This document shows, piece by piece, positions 41,233 through 50,962 of a stretch of 57,763 nt of DNA (position 1 is the first letter of the stretch; the number at the start of each line of letters is the position of its first letter). Under the pieces are notes generated by a model, which did not search any database, was not told the DNA's origin, and saw only the letters and a list, made by a program, of their open reading frames with translations. Origin of the DNA: Clostridium fallax (GTDB lineage Bacteria; Bacillota; Clostridia; Clostridiales; Clostridiaceae); contig NZ_FQVM01000016.1 in NCBI RefSeq assembly GCF_900129365.1, positions 1-57,763 of the forward strand, given 5' to 3'. A program made the position numbers and the translations under genes.

Positions 41233-43059
41233 CTACTTAGCATTTCTCATTGATCTTTTTCTTTCAAGAACATCTAATATTCTTTTTCTTATTCTTATGC
41301 TCTTTGGAGTAACTTCTACTAATTCATCAGAATTTATAAATTCTAAGCTCTCCTCTAAAGTCATAATTCTAGCTGGTGAAAGTCTTAAAGCTTCATCAGC
41401 TCCAGATGATCTACAGTTTGATACATGCTTTTTCTTACAAATATTAACATCAATATCATCAGCTCTTGAACATTCTCCACAAACCATACCTGCATATACT
41501 TCTGTACCTGGTTCTATAAATAATGTACCTCTTTCTTGAGCATTAAATAATCCATAAGTTATAGCTTCTCCAGATTCAAATACTGTTAATGAACCTCTAT
41601 TTCTTCCTGGAATTTCACCTTTATATGGACCATATCCTTCAAATACGTGATTCATTATTCCGTTACCCTTAGTATCTGTTAAGAATTCATTTCTAAATCC
41701 TATTAATCCTCTTGCAGGAATTCTAAACTCAAGTCTTGAATATCCATTAACTGCTGATGTCATATTAACCATTTCAGCTTTTCTTGGTCCCATTTTTTCC
41801 ATAACTGGTCCCATGAATTCTTCTGGAACATCTATTGTTAAATATTCCATTGGTTCTTCTAATTTACCATTTTCATCTTTTCTAAAAATAACATTTGGTT
41901 TTGAAACTTGGAATTCATATCCTTCTCTTCTCATAGTTTCTATAAGAATTGATAGGTGTAATTCTCCTCTTCCGCTTACTTCAAAACAATCAGGAGATAA
42001 TTCATTTACTCTTAAACTTACATTTGTTTCAAGTTCCTTCATTAATCTATCTCTTAAGTGTCTTGAAGTTACAAAGTCACCTTCTCTTCCTGCAAAAGGT
42101 GAGTCATTTACTAAAAAGTTCATACTTAATGTTGGTTCATCAATATGAACAAAAGGTAGTGCTTCTGGACAGTTAGCATCTGCTATAGTCTCTCCAATAT
42201 TAACATCACCAACTCCACTCATAGCAATTATATCTCCAAGTTTAGCTTCTTCAGTTTCTTCTCTCTTTAATCCGTTATAAACATAAAGACCTGAAACTCT
42301 AAAGTTTGATGTAGATCCATCTTTTCTTACTATTGTAACCATTTGATTTTTAGTTACAGTTCCTCTTTCAATCTTTCCGATAGCTATTTTTCCAACATAT
42401 TCGCTAGAATCTAAGGTTGTTACTAACATTTGGAAAGGCTCATCAATTTCACCTTTTGGTGCTTCAACATGCTTTATTATTGTTTCAAATAATGGAGTCA
42501 TATTATCGTTAGTATCTTCAACTTCATATTTAGCTATACCATCTCTTGCTGAAGCATAGATTATTGGGAAATCTAATTGTTCATCATTTGCTCCAAGCTC
42601 TAAGAATAATTCAAATACTTCATCAATTACTTCTTCAGGTCTTGCATCTGATTTATCTATTTTATTTATTACAACTATTGGTTTTAATCCAAGTTCTAAA
42701 GCTTTTTTTAGAACAAACTTTGTTTGTGGCATTGGTCCTTCATAAGAATCAACAACTAAAATAACACTATCTACCATTTTAAGTACACGTTCAACTTCTC
42801 CACCAAAATCTGCGTGTCCTGGTGTATCTACTATGTTAATTTTTATTCCATCATGCATTACTGCTGTATTTTTTGAAAGGATTGTTATTCCTCTTTCTTT
42901 TTCAAGATCATTTGAGTCCATAACTCTTTCTTGAACTTTTTCATTCGCTCTAAAAATATTACTTTGCTTTAATAGTGCGTCAACCAATGTTGTTTTACCG
43001 TGGTCAACGTGTGCAATTATCGCTATATTTCTAATATCATCTCTTGTTACTATAGCCAT
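41233..43059 (-). CDS. typA: Translational GTPase TypA (BipA)
   Basis: A ribosome-associated EF-G-like GTPase involved in stress adaptation and subunit assembly. The start at 43059 has GGAGGAATTAAA in front, and the protein then begins with MAIVTRDDIRNIAIIAHVDHGKTT; the open frame includes 20 more upstream codons. The G-domain (G1 AHVDHGKT, G3 DTPGHADFGGE, G4 NKID) is followed by domain II, domains III and V, and the BipA-specific C-terminal end. It is 608 aa, normal length. Confidence 0.96.
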   Translation of the reverse strand: MAIVTRDDIRNIAIIAHVDHGKTTLVDALLKQSNIFRANEKVQERVMDSNDLEKERGITILSKNTAVMHDGIKINIVDTPGHADFGGEVERVLKMVDSVILVVDSYEGPMPQTKFVLKKALELGLKPIVVINKIDKSDARPEEVIDEVFELFLELGANDEQLDFPIIYASARDGIAKYEVEDTNDNMTPLFETIIKHVEAPKGEIDEPFQMLVTTLDSSEYVGKIAIGKIERGTVTKNQMVTIVRKDGSTSNFRVSGLYVYNGLKREETEEAKLGDIIAMSGVGDVNIGETIADANCPEALPFVHIDEPTLSMNFLVNDSPFAGREGDFVTSRHLRDRLMKELETNVSLRVNELSPDCFEVSGRGELHLSILIETMRREGYEFQVSKPNVIFRKDENGKLEEPMEYLTIDVPEEFMGPVMEKMGPRKAEMVNMTSAVNGYSRLEFRIPARGLIGFRNEFLTDTKGNGIMNHVFEGYGPYKGEIPGRNRGSLTVFESGEAITYGLFNAQERGTLFIEPGTEVYAGMVCGECSRADDIDVNICKKKHVSNCRSSGADEALRLSPARIMTLEESLEFINSDELVEVTPKSIRIRKRILDVLERKRSMRNAK

Positions 43060-43093
43060 TTTAATTCCTCCAATGTGTTTACTGCAAAATAAA

Positions 43094-43115
43094 ATTGGAT
43101 ACCCAAGTATCCAAT
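43094..43115 (-). terminator. Terminator after ylbF, just upstream of typA
   Basis: ATTGGATAC / GTATCCAAT arms (43094-43102, 43107-43115) with a 4-nt loop and the minus-strand tail TTTTATTTTGC. It falls about 35 bp before the typA start, so typA needs a promoter inside or below it, or relies on read-through. Confidence 0.65.
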
Positions 43116-43158
43116 TCAATTATTTTAATAATAATATTATTGAAAAGAAAAGTCAAAT

Positions 43159-43509
43159 TTATTTTGACTCTGGTGCAATTACATTTACTCCTATAGCATC
43201 ATTTAGGATTTTTAATAAATCCTCCCAAATCACTGCAAATCTAGCTTCACTTTGAAGATAGTTTGCTACATCTGGGTTTGTCATTGCTACAGCACCTAGA
43301 TTTTGCATCTTTTGCTTTGTCTCTTCTGAAATTACGCCCTTGCTCATTTGTTCTGAATAAGCTTCTATTTGTACTTTTCTAAAATCTTCAACAATTTTTT
43401 TATTTTCTTCTTTGTTATTAATATTTTCTGTTGCTACCCTATAATCTACAACTTCCTTAAGATTTTTAAGTTCTTCTGCAAATTCGTGAGCTTTATCATA
43501 AATATTCAT
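43159..43509 (-). CDS. YlbF/YmcA family regulator
   Basis: A 116-aa helical protein matching the YlbF/YmcA (DUF964) family: MNIYDKAHEFAEELKN, EENKKIVEDFRKVQIEAYSEQM and VANYLQSEARFAVIWEDLLKILNDAIG. In Bacillus subtilis related proteins form the RicA-RicF-RicT complex that influences RNase Y and sporulation/biofilm. The presence of RNase J as its upstream neighbour is suggestive of an RNA-turnover link; the exact paralogue cannot be named. Confidence 0.8.
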   Translation of the reverse strand: MNIYDKAHEFAEELKNLKEVVDYRVATENINNKEENKKIVEDFRKVQIEAYSEQMSKGVISEETKQKMQNLGAVAMTNPDVANYLQSEARFAVIWEDLLKILNDAIGVNVIAPESK

Positions 43510-43530
43510 TTCTACACCTTCATATCTAAA

Positions 43531-45198
43531 CTAGATTTCCATTATTATTGGTAATATCATAGGTTTTCTCTTTGTTTTCTCATATAAATAAGTTCTTAAA
43601 GATTCTTTTATACTAGATTTCATTGTAGCCCAATCTGTTATTTTATTTTGTTCACATTCTTTTAATACAGATTTTACAATTTCTCTAGCTTCATCCATAA
43701 GATCTTCAGATTCTCTTACATATACAAAACCTCTTGATATAATATCTGGTCCTGCTATTACAGATGCATTTTCTTTTGAAATTGTTACAACTACAGTTAA
43801 AATTCCATCTTGAGAAAGATGTTTTCTATCTCTTAATACTATATTTCCAACATCTCCAACTCCAAGTCCATCTACAAAAACCTGACCTGATGTTACAGTT
43901 CCAGATTTTCTTATAGAATCTCTTGAAAGCTCAATAACATCTCCATTATCTGCTATCATTACATTTTTAGGTGCTAAACCTAATTTAATGGCAAGTTCTC
44001 CATGTTGTTTTAAATGTCTATATTCACCATGAACTGGAATAAAAAACTTAGGTTTAACTAATGAATGCATAAGTTTTAATTCCTCTTGACAAGCATGACC
44101 TGAAACGTGAACATCTGCAAGAGCTTCATAAATTACTTCTGCACCTTTTTTAAATAATTGATTTATCACCTTAGAAACTAACTTTTCATTTCCTGGTATT
44201 GGTGATGCAGATAATATAACCATATCACCTTCTTGTATGTTAAGCTTTTTATGCTCTGATGATGCCATTCTAGCTAAAGCTGACATTGGCTCACCTTGGC
44301 TACCTGTTGTTATAACAACAATTTTGTTATTTGGATATTTACTTATGTTATCAACACTTACTAAAGAGTCTTTATCCATTGTAAGATAACCAAGTTCTAT
44401 AGCTACTTGAACTATATTTTCCATACTTCTTCCTGATACAGCTATTTTTCTTCCATATTCTTCTGCAGCGGTTATAATTTGTTGTATTCTGTGGATATTA
44501 GAAGCAAAGGTTGCAACGATAATTCTGCCTTTAGCCTTTGAAAAAATTCTTGTAAAGTTTTCTCCAACTGTTCTTTCAGACATTGTATATCCTGGTCTTT
44601 CTACATTTGTACTATCTGCAAGCATTGCTAGCACACCTTTTTTACCTAATTCTGCAAATCTTGCAAAGTCCATTACCTCACCGTCTATAGGAGTATAATC
44701 AATTTTAAAGTCTCCTGTATGAAGTATTGCTCCTAATGGAGTATGGATTGCTATTGCAACTGAATCAGCTATACTGTGATTTGTTTTTATGAATTCTATT
44801 GATACAGAGTTTAACTTAATAATGTCTCTTGGACTTACTCTGTGTAATTCTGTTGTGCTTAATAAACCGTGTTCTTTTAACTTAGTCTCTAATATACCAA
44901 GAGTTAACTTGGTACCATATACTGGAACATTTAATTGCTTTAATATATATGGTAATGCTCCTATATGGTCTTCATGACCATGAGTTAAAAATATTCCCCT
45001 AACTTTATCTCTATTCTTTAAAAGATATGATATATCTGGAATAACAATATCTATTCCAAACATATCTTCCTCTGGGAACTTAAGACCACAGTCGATAACC
45101 ACAATATCATCTTTAAACTCTATGGCTGTCAAATTTTTTCCGATCTCATTTAAGCCGCCTAATGGGATTATCTTAGCCTTAAGTTTTTCTCTCTTCAT
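43531..45198 (-). CDS. rnj: Ribonuclease J
   Basis: RNase J is the 5'-3' exo- and endoribonuclease of the metallo-beta-lactamase/beta-CASP superfamily. The start at 45198 has AAGGAGGGG upstream; the open frame's additional 33 codons overlap the upstream fur-family gene and are ignored. The 555-aa protein has LTHGHEDHIGALPY (HxHxDH), HTGDFKID, GRSMEN and IPVHGEYRHLKQH, ending in the RNase J C-terminal domain. RNA maturation and decay are the expected role. Confidence 0.94.
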   Translation of the reverse strand: MKREKLKAKIIPLGGLNEIGKNLTAIEFKDDIVVIDCGLKFPEEDMFGIDIVIPDISYLLKNRDKVRGIFLTHGHEDHIGALPYILKQLNVPVYGTKLTLGILETKLKEHGLLSTTELHRVSPRDIIKLNSVSIEFIKTNHSIADSVAIAIHTPLGAILHTGDFKIDYTPIDGEVMDFARFAELGKKGVLAMLADSTNVERPGYTMSERTVGENFTRIFSKAKGRIIVATFASNIHRIQQIITAAEEYGRKIAVSGRSMENIVQVAIELGYLTMDKDSLVSVDNISKYPNNKIVVITTGSQGEPMSALARMASSEHKKLNIQEGDMVILSASPIPGNEKLVSKVINQLFKKGAEVIYEALADVHVSGHACQEELKLMHSLVKPKFFIPVHGEYRHLKQHGELAIKLGLAPKNVMIADNGDVIELSRDSIRKSGTVTSGQVFVDGLGVGDVGNIVLRDRKHLSQDGILTVVVTISKENASVIAGPDIISRGFVYVRESEDLMDEAREIVKSVLKECEQNKITDWATMKSSIKESLRTYLYEKTKRKPMILPIIMEI

Positions 45199-45265
45199 AA
45201 TTCCCCTCCTTATCGCTAAATTATTAGAAGGATATCTTCTCTTTTTATGAGAGGAATCCTTATTT

Positions 45266-45718
45266 TTATTTTGTTCTACATTCATCACATAAACCAAAAA
45301 ACTTTAAGCTATGATCTAAAATCTTAAAGTTATACGTTTTTTCTATTCTTTGTTCTAATTCATCTAACAAATCATCTTCTACTTCTAAAACTTTTCCACA
45401 GTTATTGCATACTAAATGATGGTGTCTATGATTCTCATCTTCATGAGCCAATTCATATCTGCTGCATCCATCTTCTAAGTCTAATCTATATATAATTCCC
45501 ATTTCTTCTAATAATAAAATGGTTCTATATACTGTAGCTAATCCTATCTCTGGACAATTTTTCTTAACAACATCATAAATCTCTTCCGCTGTTAAATGTT
45601 TTCCTTCTGATTCTATTATAGCGTCAACAATTGCCCTTCTTTGAGGTGTTAATTTATATCCTCTTCTTTTTAAGTCTTCCTTTAAATTATTTATCATCTC
45701 CAAAGTTAGCTTTGACAT
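45266..45718 (-). CDS. fur: Fur/PerR family metal- or peroxide-responsive regulator
   Basis: A 150-aa Fur-superfamily repressor. The winged-helix N-terminus has LKRRGYKLTPQRRAIVDAI and IGLATVYRTILLLEEMGIIYRLD. The metal/dimer domain has HRHHHLVCNNCGKVLE (CxxC) and a C-terminal CDEC, the structural zinc ligands. Whether it senses iron, zinc or peroxide cannot be told; Fur is the working name. Its 3' end runs toward rnj. Confidence 0.85.
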   Translation of the reverse strand: MSKLTLEMINNLKEDLKRRGYKLTPQRRAIVDAIIESEGKHLTAEEIYDVVKKNCPEIGLATVYRTILLLEEMGIIYRLDLEDGCSRYELAHEDENHRHHHLVCNNCGKVLEVEDDLLDELEQRIEKTYNFKILDHSLKFFGLCDECRTK

Positions 45719-45739
45719 TAATTTACACTACCTCTCATT

Positions 45740-46000
45740 CTAATTGATATCTTCAAGAGCAAGTAGCTCATAAGCCTCCGATACCATTAAAAATTCCTCT
45801 TCGTCATCTACTGAAGCTAAAGCTTCATTTCCATCTTCATCTATAACTACTTTAAGAGCTACTGCATCTTCTTCTTCACCATCTGATGGCACAACTATTA
45901 AATATTCTTTATCCTCTATATCTAATTTTGTTACTACATCAAACTCTACTTCATTACCCTCTTCATCTAATAGTACTATGTTATTTACTTCGTTTTGCAT
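45740..46000 (-). CDS. yrzB: DUF1292 family protein (YrzB-like)
   Basis: A small very acidic protein (86 aa) of the DUF1292/YrzB family, with the opening NNIVLLDEEGNEVEFDVVTKL and the closing EEEFLMVSEAYELLALED. Its function is unknown in any species I know. Conserved order ireB-ruvX-yrzB is seen across Firmicutes. The ATG has AGGAGT upstream. Confidence 0.8.
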   Translation of the reverse strand: MQNEVNNIVLLDEEGNEVEFDVVTKLDIEDKEYLIVVPSDGEEEDAVALKVVIDEDGNEALASVDDEEEFLMVSEAYELLALEDIN

Positions 46001-46055
46001 ATTATAACACTCCTTTATTGTAATATCAATTGATAATCCTTGTCAATTTCCAATA

Positions 46056-46472
46056 TTATAATTTAGATATTCTATCTAAATATCCTTGTAATATATAAGT
46101 TGCTGCAATTTTATCTACAATCTTTTTTCTTTTTGCTCTAGATAAATCCGCTTCAAGCATAGCTCTGTGAGCTGCTACTGTTGTAAGTCTTTCATCCCAA
46201 AACTCTATTTTAGGATTAAAATTTTTCTTAAGCTTTTCACAAAATTCTTTAGCCATTTCTCCTGAAGGCCCTATAGTACCGTTCATGTTTTTAGGTAATC
46301 CTGCTACTATTGTTTCTACAGCATATTGATCATATATTTTTTTTACTTCTTCAACATCTGATGAAAAGTTTTTTCTTTTAATTGTAGTTATACCTTGCGC
46401 TGTAAATCCTAAAGGATCGCTTATAGCTACTCCTATTGTCTTTTGACCTATGTCTAGTCCTAAGATCCTCAT
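46056..46472 (-). CDS. ruvX: Holliday junction resolvase-like protein RuvX (YqgF/YrrK)
   Basis: A 138-aa RNase H-fold protein. MRILGLDIGQKTIGVAISD carries the first catalytic Asp, and FWDERLTTVAAHRAM and KKIVDKIAATYILQGYLD carry the others. Usually linked to 16S rRNA end processing and DNA junction resolution. It stands between ireB and yrzB, the typical Firmicute order. Confidence 0.93.
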   Translation of the reverse strand: MRILGLDIGQKTIGVAISDPLGFTAQGITTIKRKNFSSDVEEVKKIYDQYAVETIVAGLPKNMNGTIGPSGEMAKEFCEKLKKNFNPKIEFWDERLTTVAAHRAMLEADLSRAKRKKIVDKIAATYILQGYLDRISKL

Positions 46473-46491
46473 ATTTCAACTCCTTAATTAA

Positions 46492-46520
46492 ATAAAGAGT
46501 ACCCAAAGGGTACTCTTTAT
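46492..46520 (-). terminator. Terminator after ireB
   Basis: A perfect 13-bp stem (ATAAAGAGTACCC / GGGTACTCTTTAT) with an AAA loop overlaps the ireB stop and lies just before the ruvX start. It probably lets ruvX be read separately from its own promoter or by read-through. Confidence 0.7.
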
Positions 46521-46777
46521 TTTATCTCTAGATAAGATTTTATTACCTCTTCAAGTATTTCATCTCTTTCAAGTTTTCTAACTAACGCCCTTGCTCCGTT
46601 ATAATTCGTAATATAAGTAGGGTCTCCTGAAATAAGATATCCAACTAATTGATTAACAGGATTGTATCCTTTCTCCTTTAGTGAATTATATACATCTGTT
46701 AATATAGTTTTTGTTAAGTCCTTTTTGTCTTTACTAAAATCAAATTGCATTGTATTCTCTAAATTATTCTTTTCCAT
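46517..46777 (-). CDS. ireB: IreB family regulatory phosphoprotein (YrzL, DUF965)
   Basis: An 86-aa protein of the IreB family. In Enterococcus faecalis IreB is a phosphorylated negative regulator of cephalosporin resistance, a substrate of the IreK Ser/Thr kinase. Family signature: NTMQFDFSKDKKDLTKTILTDVYNSLKEKGYNPVNQLVGYLISGDPTYITNY and NGARALVRKLERDEILEEV. It sits directly after alaS (150-bp spacer), as in most Firmicutes. Confidence 0.88.
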   Translation of the reverse strand: MEKNNLENTMQFDFSKDKKDLTKTILTDVYNSLKEKGYNPVNQLVGYLISGDPTYITNYNGARALVRKLERDEILEEVIKSYLEIK

Positions 46778-46927
46778 AGCTCACTGCAATATATTTGCAG
46801 TTTCACCCCCTTACAAAAAGTGCACAAACTATATTTATTACTAATTATTATACACTATATATAATTTTTTTATTCACACTTAATATCTTACCCATATTAT
46901 AAATCAAACTTATTAAATTGTATAGTA

Positions 46928-49564
46928 TTATAGCATATTTTCAGCGAATTCACAAACCTTTGATAATGCCTCATCTATCTTATCAGGGTTCTTTCCACCG
47001 GCTTGAGCCATATCTGGTCTTCCACCACCGCCACCACCAGCGATTGATGCAACTTCTTTTATCATTTTTCCACAATGGATTCCCTTAGCTATAGCTTCTT
47101 TAGTAGCCATTGCTACAAAATTAACTTTTCCATTTGCTTCACTACCTAATACTACTATACCACAATCTAATTTATTACGCACTTTATCTGCAAGATCTCT
47201 TAATCCATTTCCATCTATATCTTTTAATGATGCAGTTACTATTTGAACACCTTTAATTTCTTTTAAGTTATTTAAGATATCATCTTCTGCTCCTTGAACT
47301 AACTTACCTTTAAGTTCTGCAATTTCTTTTTCTTTTTCCTTTAACTCATTGTGCTCTGCTGTAACTTTTTTAACTAAATCTTTTTCAGTACATTTAAAAA
47401 TTCCAGCTACTTCTTTTAATAAGTTATTTTTTTCTTCTACAAAGTTTATAGCACAGAATCCAGTTAAAGCTTCTATTCTTCTTATACCTGCTGCAACTCC
47501 AGTTTCTGAAACTATTTTAAATAATCCTATTTCTCCAGAATTCTTTATATGAGTTCCTCCACAAAGTTCCTTTGAAAAATCTCCAACTGAAACAACTCTT
47601 ACTTCATCACTATACTTATCATCAAATAAAGCTGTTGCTCCATCTTTTTTAGCTTCATCTATAGTCATAACTTTAGTGTTAACAGGAATTACATCCATTA
47701 TTTTTTCATTTACTAAATTTTCAACTTTCTTTATTTCATCTTCTGTTAGTCCTTTAAAATGAGTAAAGTCAAATCTTAATCTTTCTGCATCTACATAAGA
47801 ACCTGATTGATTAACATGATCTCCTAAAACTTCTTTTAAAGCTTCATGAAGCATATGAGTTGCTGTATGATTTTTACCTATCTTGCTTCTTAAATCTTTA
47901 TTAACCTTTAGTGTCACTTCATCATTAGTTTTTATTTCACCTGAAAGAACCTTAACATAATGAACTATTTTTCCACCTACATTTTTCTTACAATCTAAAA
48001 CTTCTACTTTACTATTTTTGTTTTCTATTATTCCTTTATCGCCTACTTGACCACCCATTTCAGCGTAAAATGGAGTTACTTCAGTAACTAAGAATCCTTC
48101 TTCTCCTTCTTTTAAGAAATCTTTAAACTCTTCATTATTTCCAAGAACTAAAACTTTAGAATCTAACTCTAATTTATTATAGCCATCAAATATAGTATTT
48201 ACTGATCCTTCTATTTTATTTATAGGACTTTCTTCACTACCCATGTAAGAAGTTTCTCCTCTAGCCGCTCTTGCTCTTTCTCTTTGTTCTTTCATCTCTT
48301 TATTAAATCCATCAAAATCAACAGTTATACCTTTTTCTTCTACTATCTCCTCTGTTAATTCAAGTGGGAATCCATAAGTATCATAAAGTTTAAATGCTTT
48401 ATCTCCTGATAAAACTTTTTTTCCTTCTGATTCTACTTCTTTTATATATCCCTTTAAAATTTCCATTCCACTATCTATAGTTTCATTAAATCTTTCTTCT
48501 TCAAGAGTTATTATTTTCTTTATATAATCTTCTTTTTCTCTTAATTCTGGATAAGCATCTCCATAATTTTCTATAACTGCATCTACTATTTTATTTAAGA
48601 ATATTCCATCTGCTCCTAAAATTCTTCCATGTCTTGCAGCTCTTCTTAATAATCTTCTTAAAACATAACCTCTTCCTTCATTTGAAGGTTGAACTCCATC
48701 ACTTATAAGCATAGTAACACTCTTTGTATGATCTGTTATTATTCTTATTGATATATCTTTTATTTTATCTTCTCCATATTTTGTATTTGTAAGCTCACAA
48801 ACCTTTTTTAATATATTATTTACAGTATCTATCTCAAAAATATTATCAACACCTTGCATAATAGTTGCAATTCTTTCAAGACCCATTCCTGTATCTATAT
48901 TAGGATTTGCTAATCTTTCATAATTTCCATGACCATCACCATCAAATTGAGTGAAAACTAAATTCCAAAACTCAACTATTCTATCTTCATCTGATGCCTT
49001 TACAAACTCTTCAGCACTTTGAACCTTTCCTTCACCTCTATCAAAATGTATCTCTGAACAAGGTCCACAAGGTCCTGAGCCATGCTCCCAAAAGTTATCT
49101 TCCTTACCTAATCTAAATATTCTTGATGGATCTATGTCCGTTTTTTTAGTCCAAATATCAAAAGCCTCATCATCTTCATGATATATAGTTACATAAAGTT
49201 TATTTTTAGGCATTTTTAATACTTCAGTTATAAACTCCCAAGCCCATGGAATTACTTCCTCCTTGAAGTAATCTCCAAATGAAAAGTTTCCAAGCATTTC
49301 AAAGAAAGTACCATGTCTTGATGTTTTACCTACATTTTCTATATCCCCAGTTCTAACACATTTTTGACAAGTAGTAACTCTTCTTCTTGGTGGCTCTTCA
49401 ACTCCAGTAAAATAAGGTTTTAAAGGGGCCATTCCTGCATTTATAAGTAATAAACTTTTATCATTTTTTGGAACTAATGAAAATGAAGGTAATATTAAAT
49501 GACCTTTACTTTCAAAAAACTTTAGATACGCTTCTCTTAATTGATTTGCTCCCATTTTTTCCAT
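46928..49564 (-). CDS. alaS: Alanyl-tRNA synthetase
   Basis: Class II aminoacyl-tRNA synthetase charging tRNA-Ala. The 878-aa protein is full length with motif 1 around KKFF/GHLILPSF, motif 2 FRLGKEDNFWEHG, motif 3 GMGLERIATIMQG (near 240-250), the editing-domain zinc motif HTATHMLHEAL and CGGTHIKNSG, and the C-Ala domain with GGGGGGRPDMAQAGG. AGGAGG is eight bases before the ATG. The T-box leader couples expression to uncharged tRNA-Ala. Confidence 0.97.
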   Translation of the reverse strand: MEKMGANQLREAYLKFFESKGHLILPSFSLVPKNDKSLLLINAGMAPLKPYFTGVEEPPRRRVTTCQKCVRTGDIENVGKTSRHGTFFEMLGNFSFGDYFKEEVIPWAWEFITEVLKMPKNKLYVTIYHEDDEAFDIWTKKTDIDPSRIFRLGKEDNFWEHGSGPCGPCSEIHFDRGEGKVQSAEEFVKASDEDRIVEFWNLVFTQFDGDGHGNYERLANPNIDTGMGLERIATIMQGVDNIFEIDTVNNILKKVCELTNTKYGEDKIKDISIRIITDHTKSVTMLISDGVQPSNEGRGYVLRRLLRRAARHGRILGADGIFLNKIVDAVIENYGDAYPELREKEDYIKKIITLEEERFNETIDSGMEILKGYIKEVESEGKKVLSGDKAFKLYDTYGFPLELTEEIVEEKGITVDFDGFNKEMKEQRERARAARGETSYMGSEESPINKIEGSVNTIFDGYNKLELDSKVLVLGNNEEFKDFLKEGEEGFLVTEVTPFYAEMGGQVGDKGIIENKNSKVEVLDCKKNVGGKIVHYVKVLSGEIKTNDEVTLKVNKDLRSKIGKNHTATHMLHEALKEVLGDHVNQSGSYVDAERLRFDFTHFKGLTEDEIKKVENLVNEKIMDVIPVNTKVMTIDEAKKDGATALFDDKYSDEVRVVSVGDFSKELCGGTHIKNSGEIGLFKIVSETGVAAGIRRIEALTGFCAINFVEEKNNLLKEVAGIFKCTEKDLVKKVTAEHNELKEKEKEIAELKGKLVQGAEDDILNNLKEIKGVQIVTASLKDIDGNGLRDLADKVRNKLDCGIVVLGSEANGKVNFVAMATKEAIAKGIHCGKMIKEVASIAGGGGGGRPDMAQAGGKNPDKIDEALSKVCEFAENML

Positions 49565-49584
49565 TTTAAAATCCTCCTATTTTT

Positions 49585-49800
49585 TCCAATATAAAAAGCC
49601 TTCATCCCTAAAAGGGACGAAAGCTAACTTCCGCGGTACCACCCTAATTATGCATTTTTATGCATCTCTTAAAATTTAAAGCTCCAAGATAGCTTCAAAA
49701 AGTTATGCTAAAGAATTCTCACCAACCATTCTCTCTCTGAATAACAAATTACCTTTCTACTTATTCCCTTCATTGCTTCCTATTAACTTATAGGCAAATT
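49585..49800 (-). ncRNA. T-box riboswitch (alanine) upstream of alaS
   Basis: The minus strand carries the T-box sequence AGGGTGGTACCGCGG (49631-49645), the Stem I distal motif GGTTGGTGAGAA, and a specifier-loop GAA-GCT-ATC in which GCT (Ala; 49691-49693) is the codon. This matches the synthetase gene it precedes. The last part is the terminator hairpin GCCTTCATCCC / GGGACGAAAGC (49598-49624) followed by TTTTTATA. Uncharged tRNA-Ala should favour the antiterminator. Confidence 0.93.
49594..49624 (-). terminator. T-box-controlled terminator
   Basis: An 11-bp GC-containing stem (49598-49608 with 49614-49624) with one weak pair ends in a minus-strand TTTTTAT tail. It is the regulated terminator of the alaS leader. 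Confidence 0.8.
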
Positions 49801-49935
49801 ATATTAAATTATTATTAAACTGTCAATATATCTTAATTTCAAAATAACTTTATCTGATTAAAATTAAATTATATTAAATTTTTTAATCTTTATTTTAAAA
49901 ACTAATGTATCAGTTCATTTTACATTAATATAATC

Positions 49936-50961
49936 TCAAAAAATATAATAATTTATATCTTCATAAATAACTTTTATTGTAACTCCTATAGGTATTGCTA
50001 ATATCATCCCTGCAAAACCTCCTAACTTTTCTCCAATAAGAAGAAGTAATATTATAACTAAAGGATGAATTCTAACAGAGCTGGCTGTTATATATGGAGC
50101 TAATAAATTTCCTTCTATTTGCTGTATCAATAAAAGGAAAAATGCTGTATATAAAGCCTTTGAAGGAGAGGCTAATAAAGCAACCAAAACAGCAGGTACA
50201 GCTCCAAATATAGGTCCAAAATAAGGAACTATATTAGCTATAGCATTTACTAAAGATAACCATAACGGGTATTCTACCCTTAAAACTATAAGAACTATAA
50301 AACTTAAAACTCCTACAATTAAGCATAGAAATAGTTGGCTTAATATAAACTTTCCTAATATTTTATCTATATGCTCAAACATTTTTTTTAAAAATGCTCT
50401 TTTATTTATAGGAAATAAAAGATAAAATTTATTAGATATTAAAGCTGAATCTGCTAAAAAATAATAAGTAACTACAGGAATAACTGCTAATGATAATATA
50501 TTCTCAATAAAACCTATTAATCCATTTAATAGACTTTGAGATAGATTTATTATAATATTATTTAGCTTATTTGAAACCTGTATCCACATATCATTTATAA
50601 AAGAAAAATTTTTAGAATCTACATTTTTAAAGAGCCACTGTTCTATTTTCCCTCCAATCTCTACAATCCCTTCCATATTTAATTCTTCACTAAATAATGA
50701 TGGAATCATAAAAGATATAAGTAATATTATAATTGAAGGTATAGATATTACTAATACTGCCGCTATAACTCTTTTATTAATATTTATTTTTTTGCATATA
50801 TATTTATAAAGAGGTCTTAATGTATATGAAAGTATAAAAGAAATCACTAAAATCTCTACTATTTCTTTAACTATTTTTATTTTTAAAAGGAAAAATATAA
50901 TTAATACTATTAAAAATACTATTAAAAATTTTATAATTATATTTTTATTTCTTATTTTCAT
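49936..50961 (-). CDS. AI-2E family (PerM/YdiK-like) transporter
   Basis: A 341-aa integral membrane protein of the AI-2E/PerM (DUF20) family with about 7-8 hydrophobic helices. Characteristic blocks are SFILSYTLRPLYKYICKK, IPVVTYYFLADSALI, LVNAIANIVPYFGPIFGAVPAVLVALL and IEGNLLAPYI near the C-terminus. Members are proposed exporters or sodium/proton antiporters; the substrate is unknown. It directly follows the PRC-barrel gene by 1 bp, so the two are an operon. Confidence 0.85.
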   Translation of the reverse strand: MKIRNKNIIIKFLIVFLIVLIIFFLLKIKIVKEIVEILVISFILSYTLRPLYKYICKKININKRVIAAVLVISIPSIIILLISFMIPSLFSEELNMEGIVEIGGKIEQWLFKNVDSKNFSFINDMWIQVSNKLNNIIINLSQSLLNGLIGFIENILSLAVIPVVTYYFLADSALISNKFYLLFPINKRAFLKKMFEHIDKILGKFILSQLFLCLIVGVLSFIVLIVLRVEYPLWLSLVNAIANIVPYFGPIFGAVPAVLVALLASPSKALYTAFFLLLIQQIEGNLLAPYITASSVRIHPLVIILLLLIGEKLGGFAGMILAIPIGVTIKVIYEDINYYIF

Positions 50962-50962
50962 T

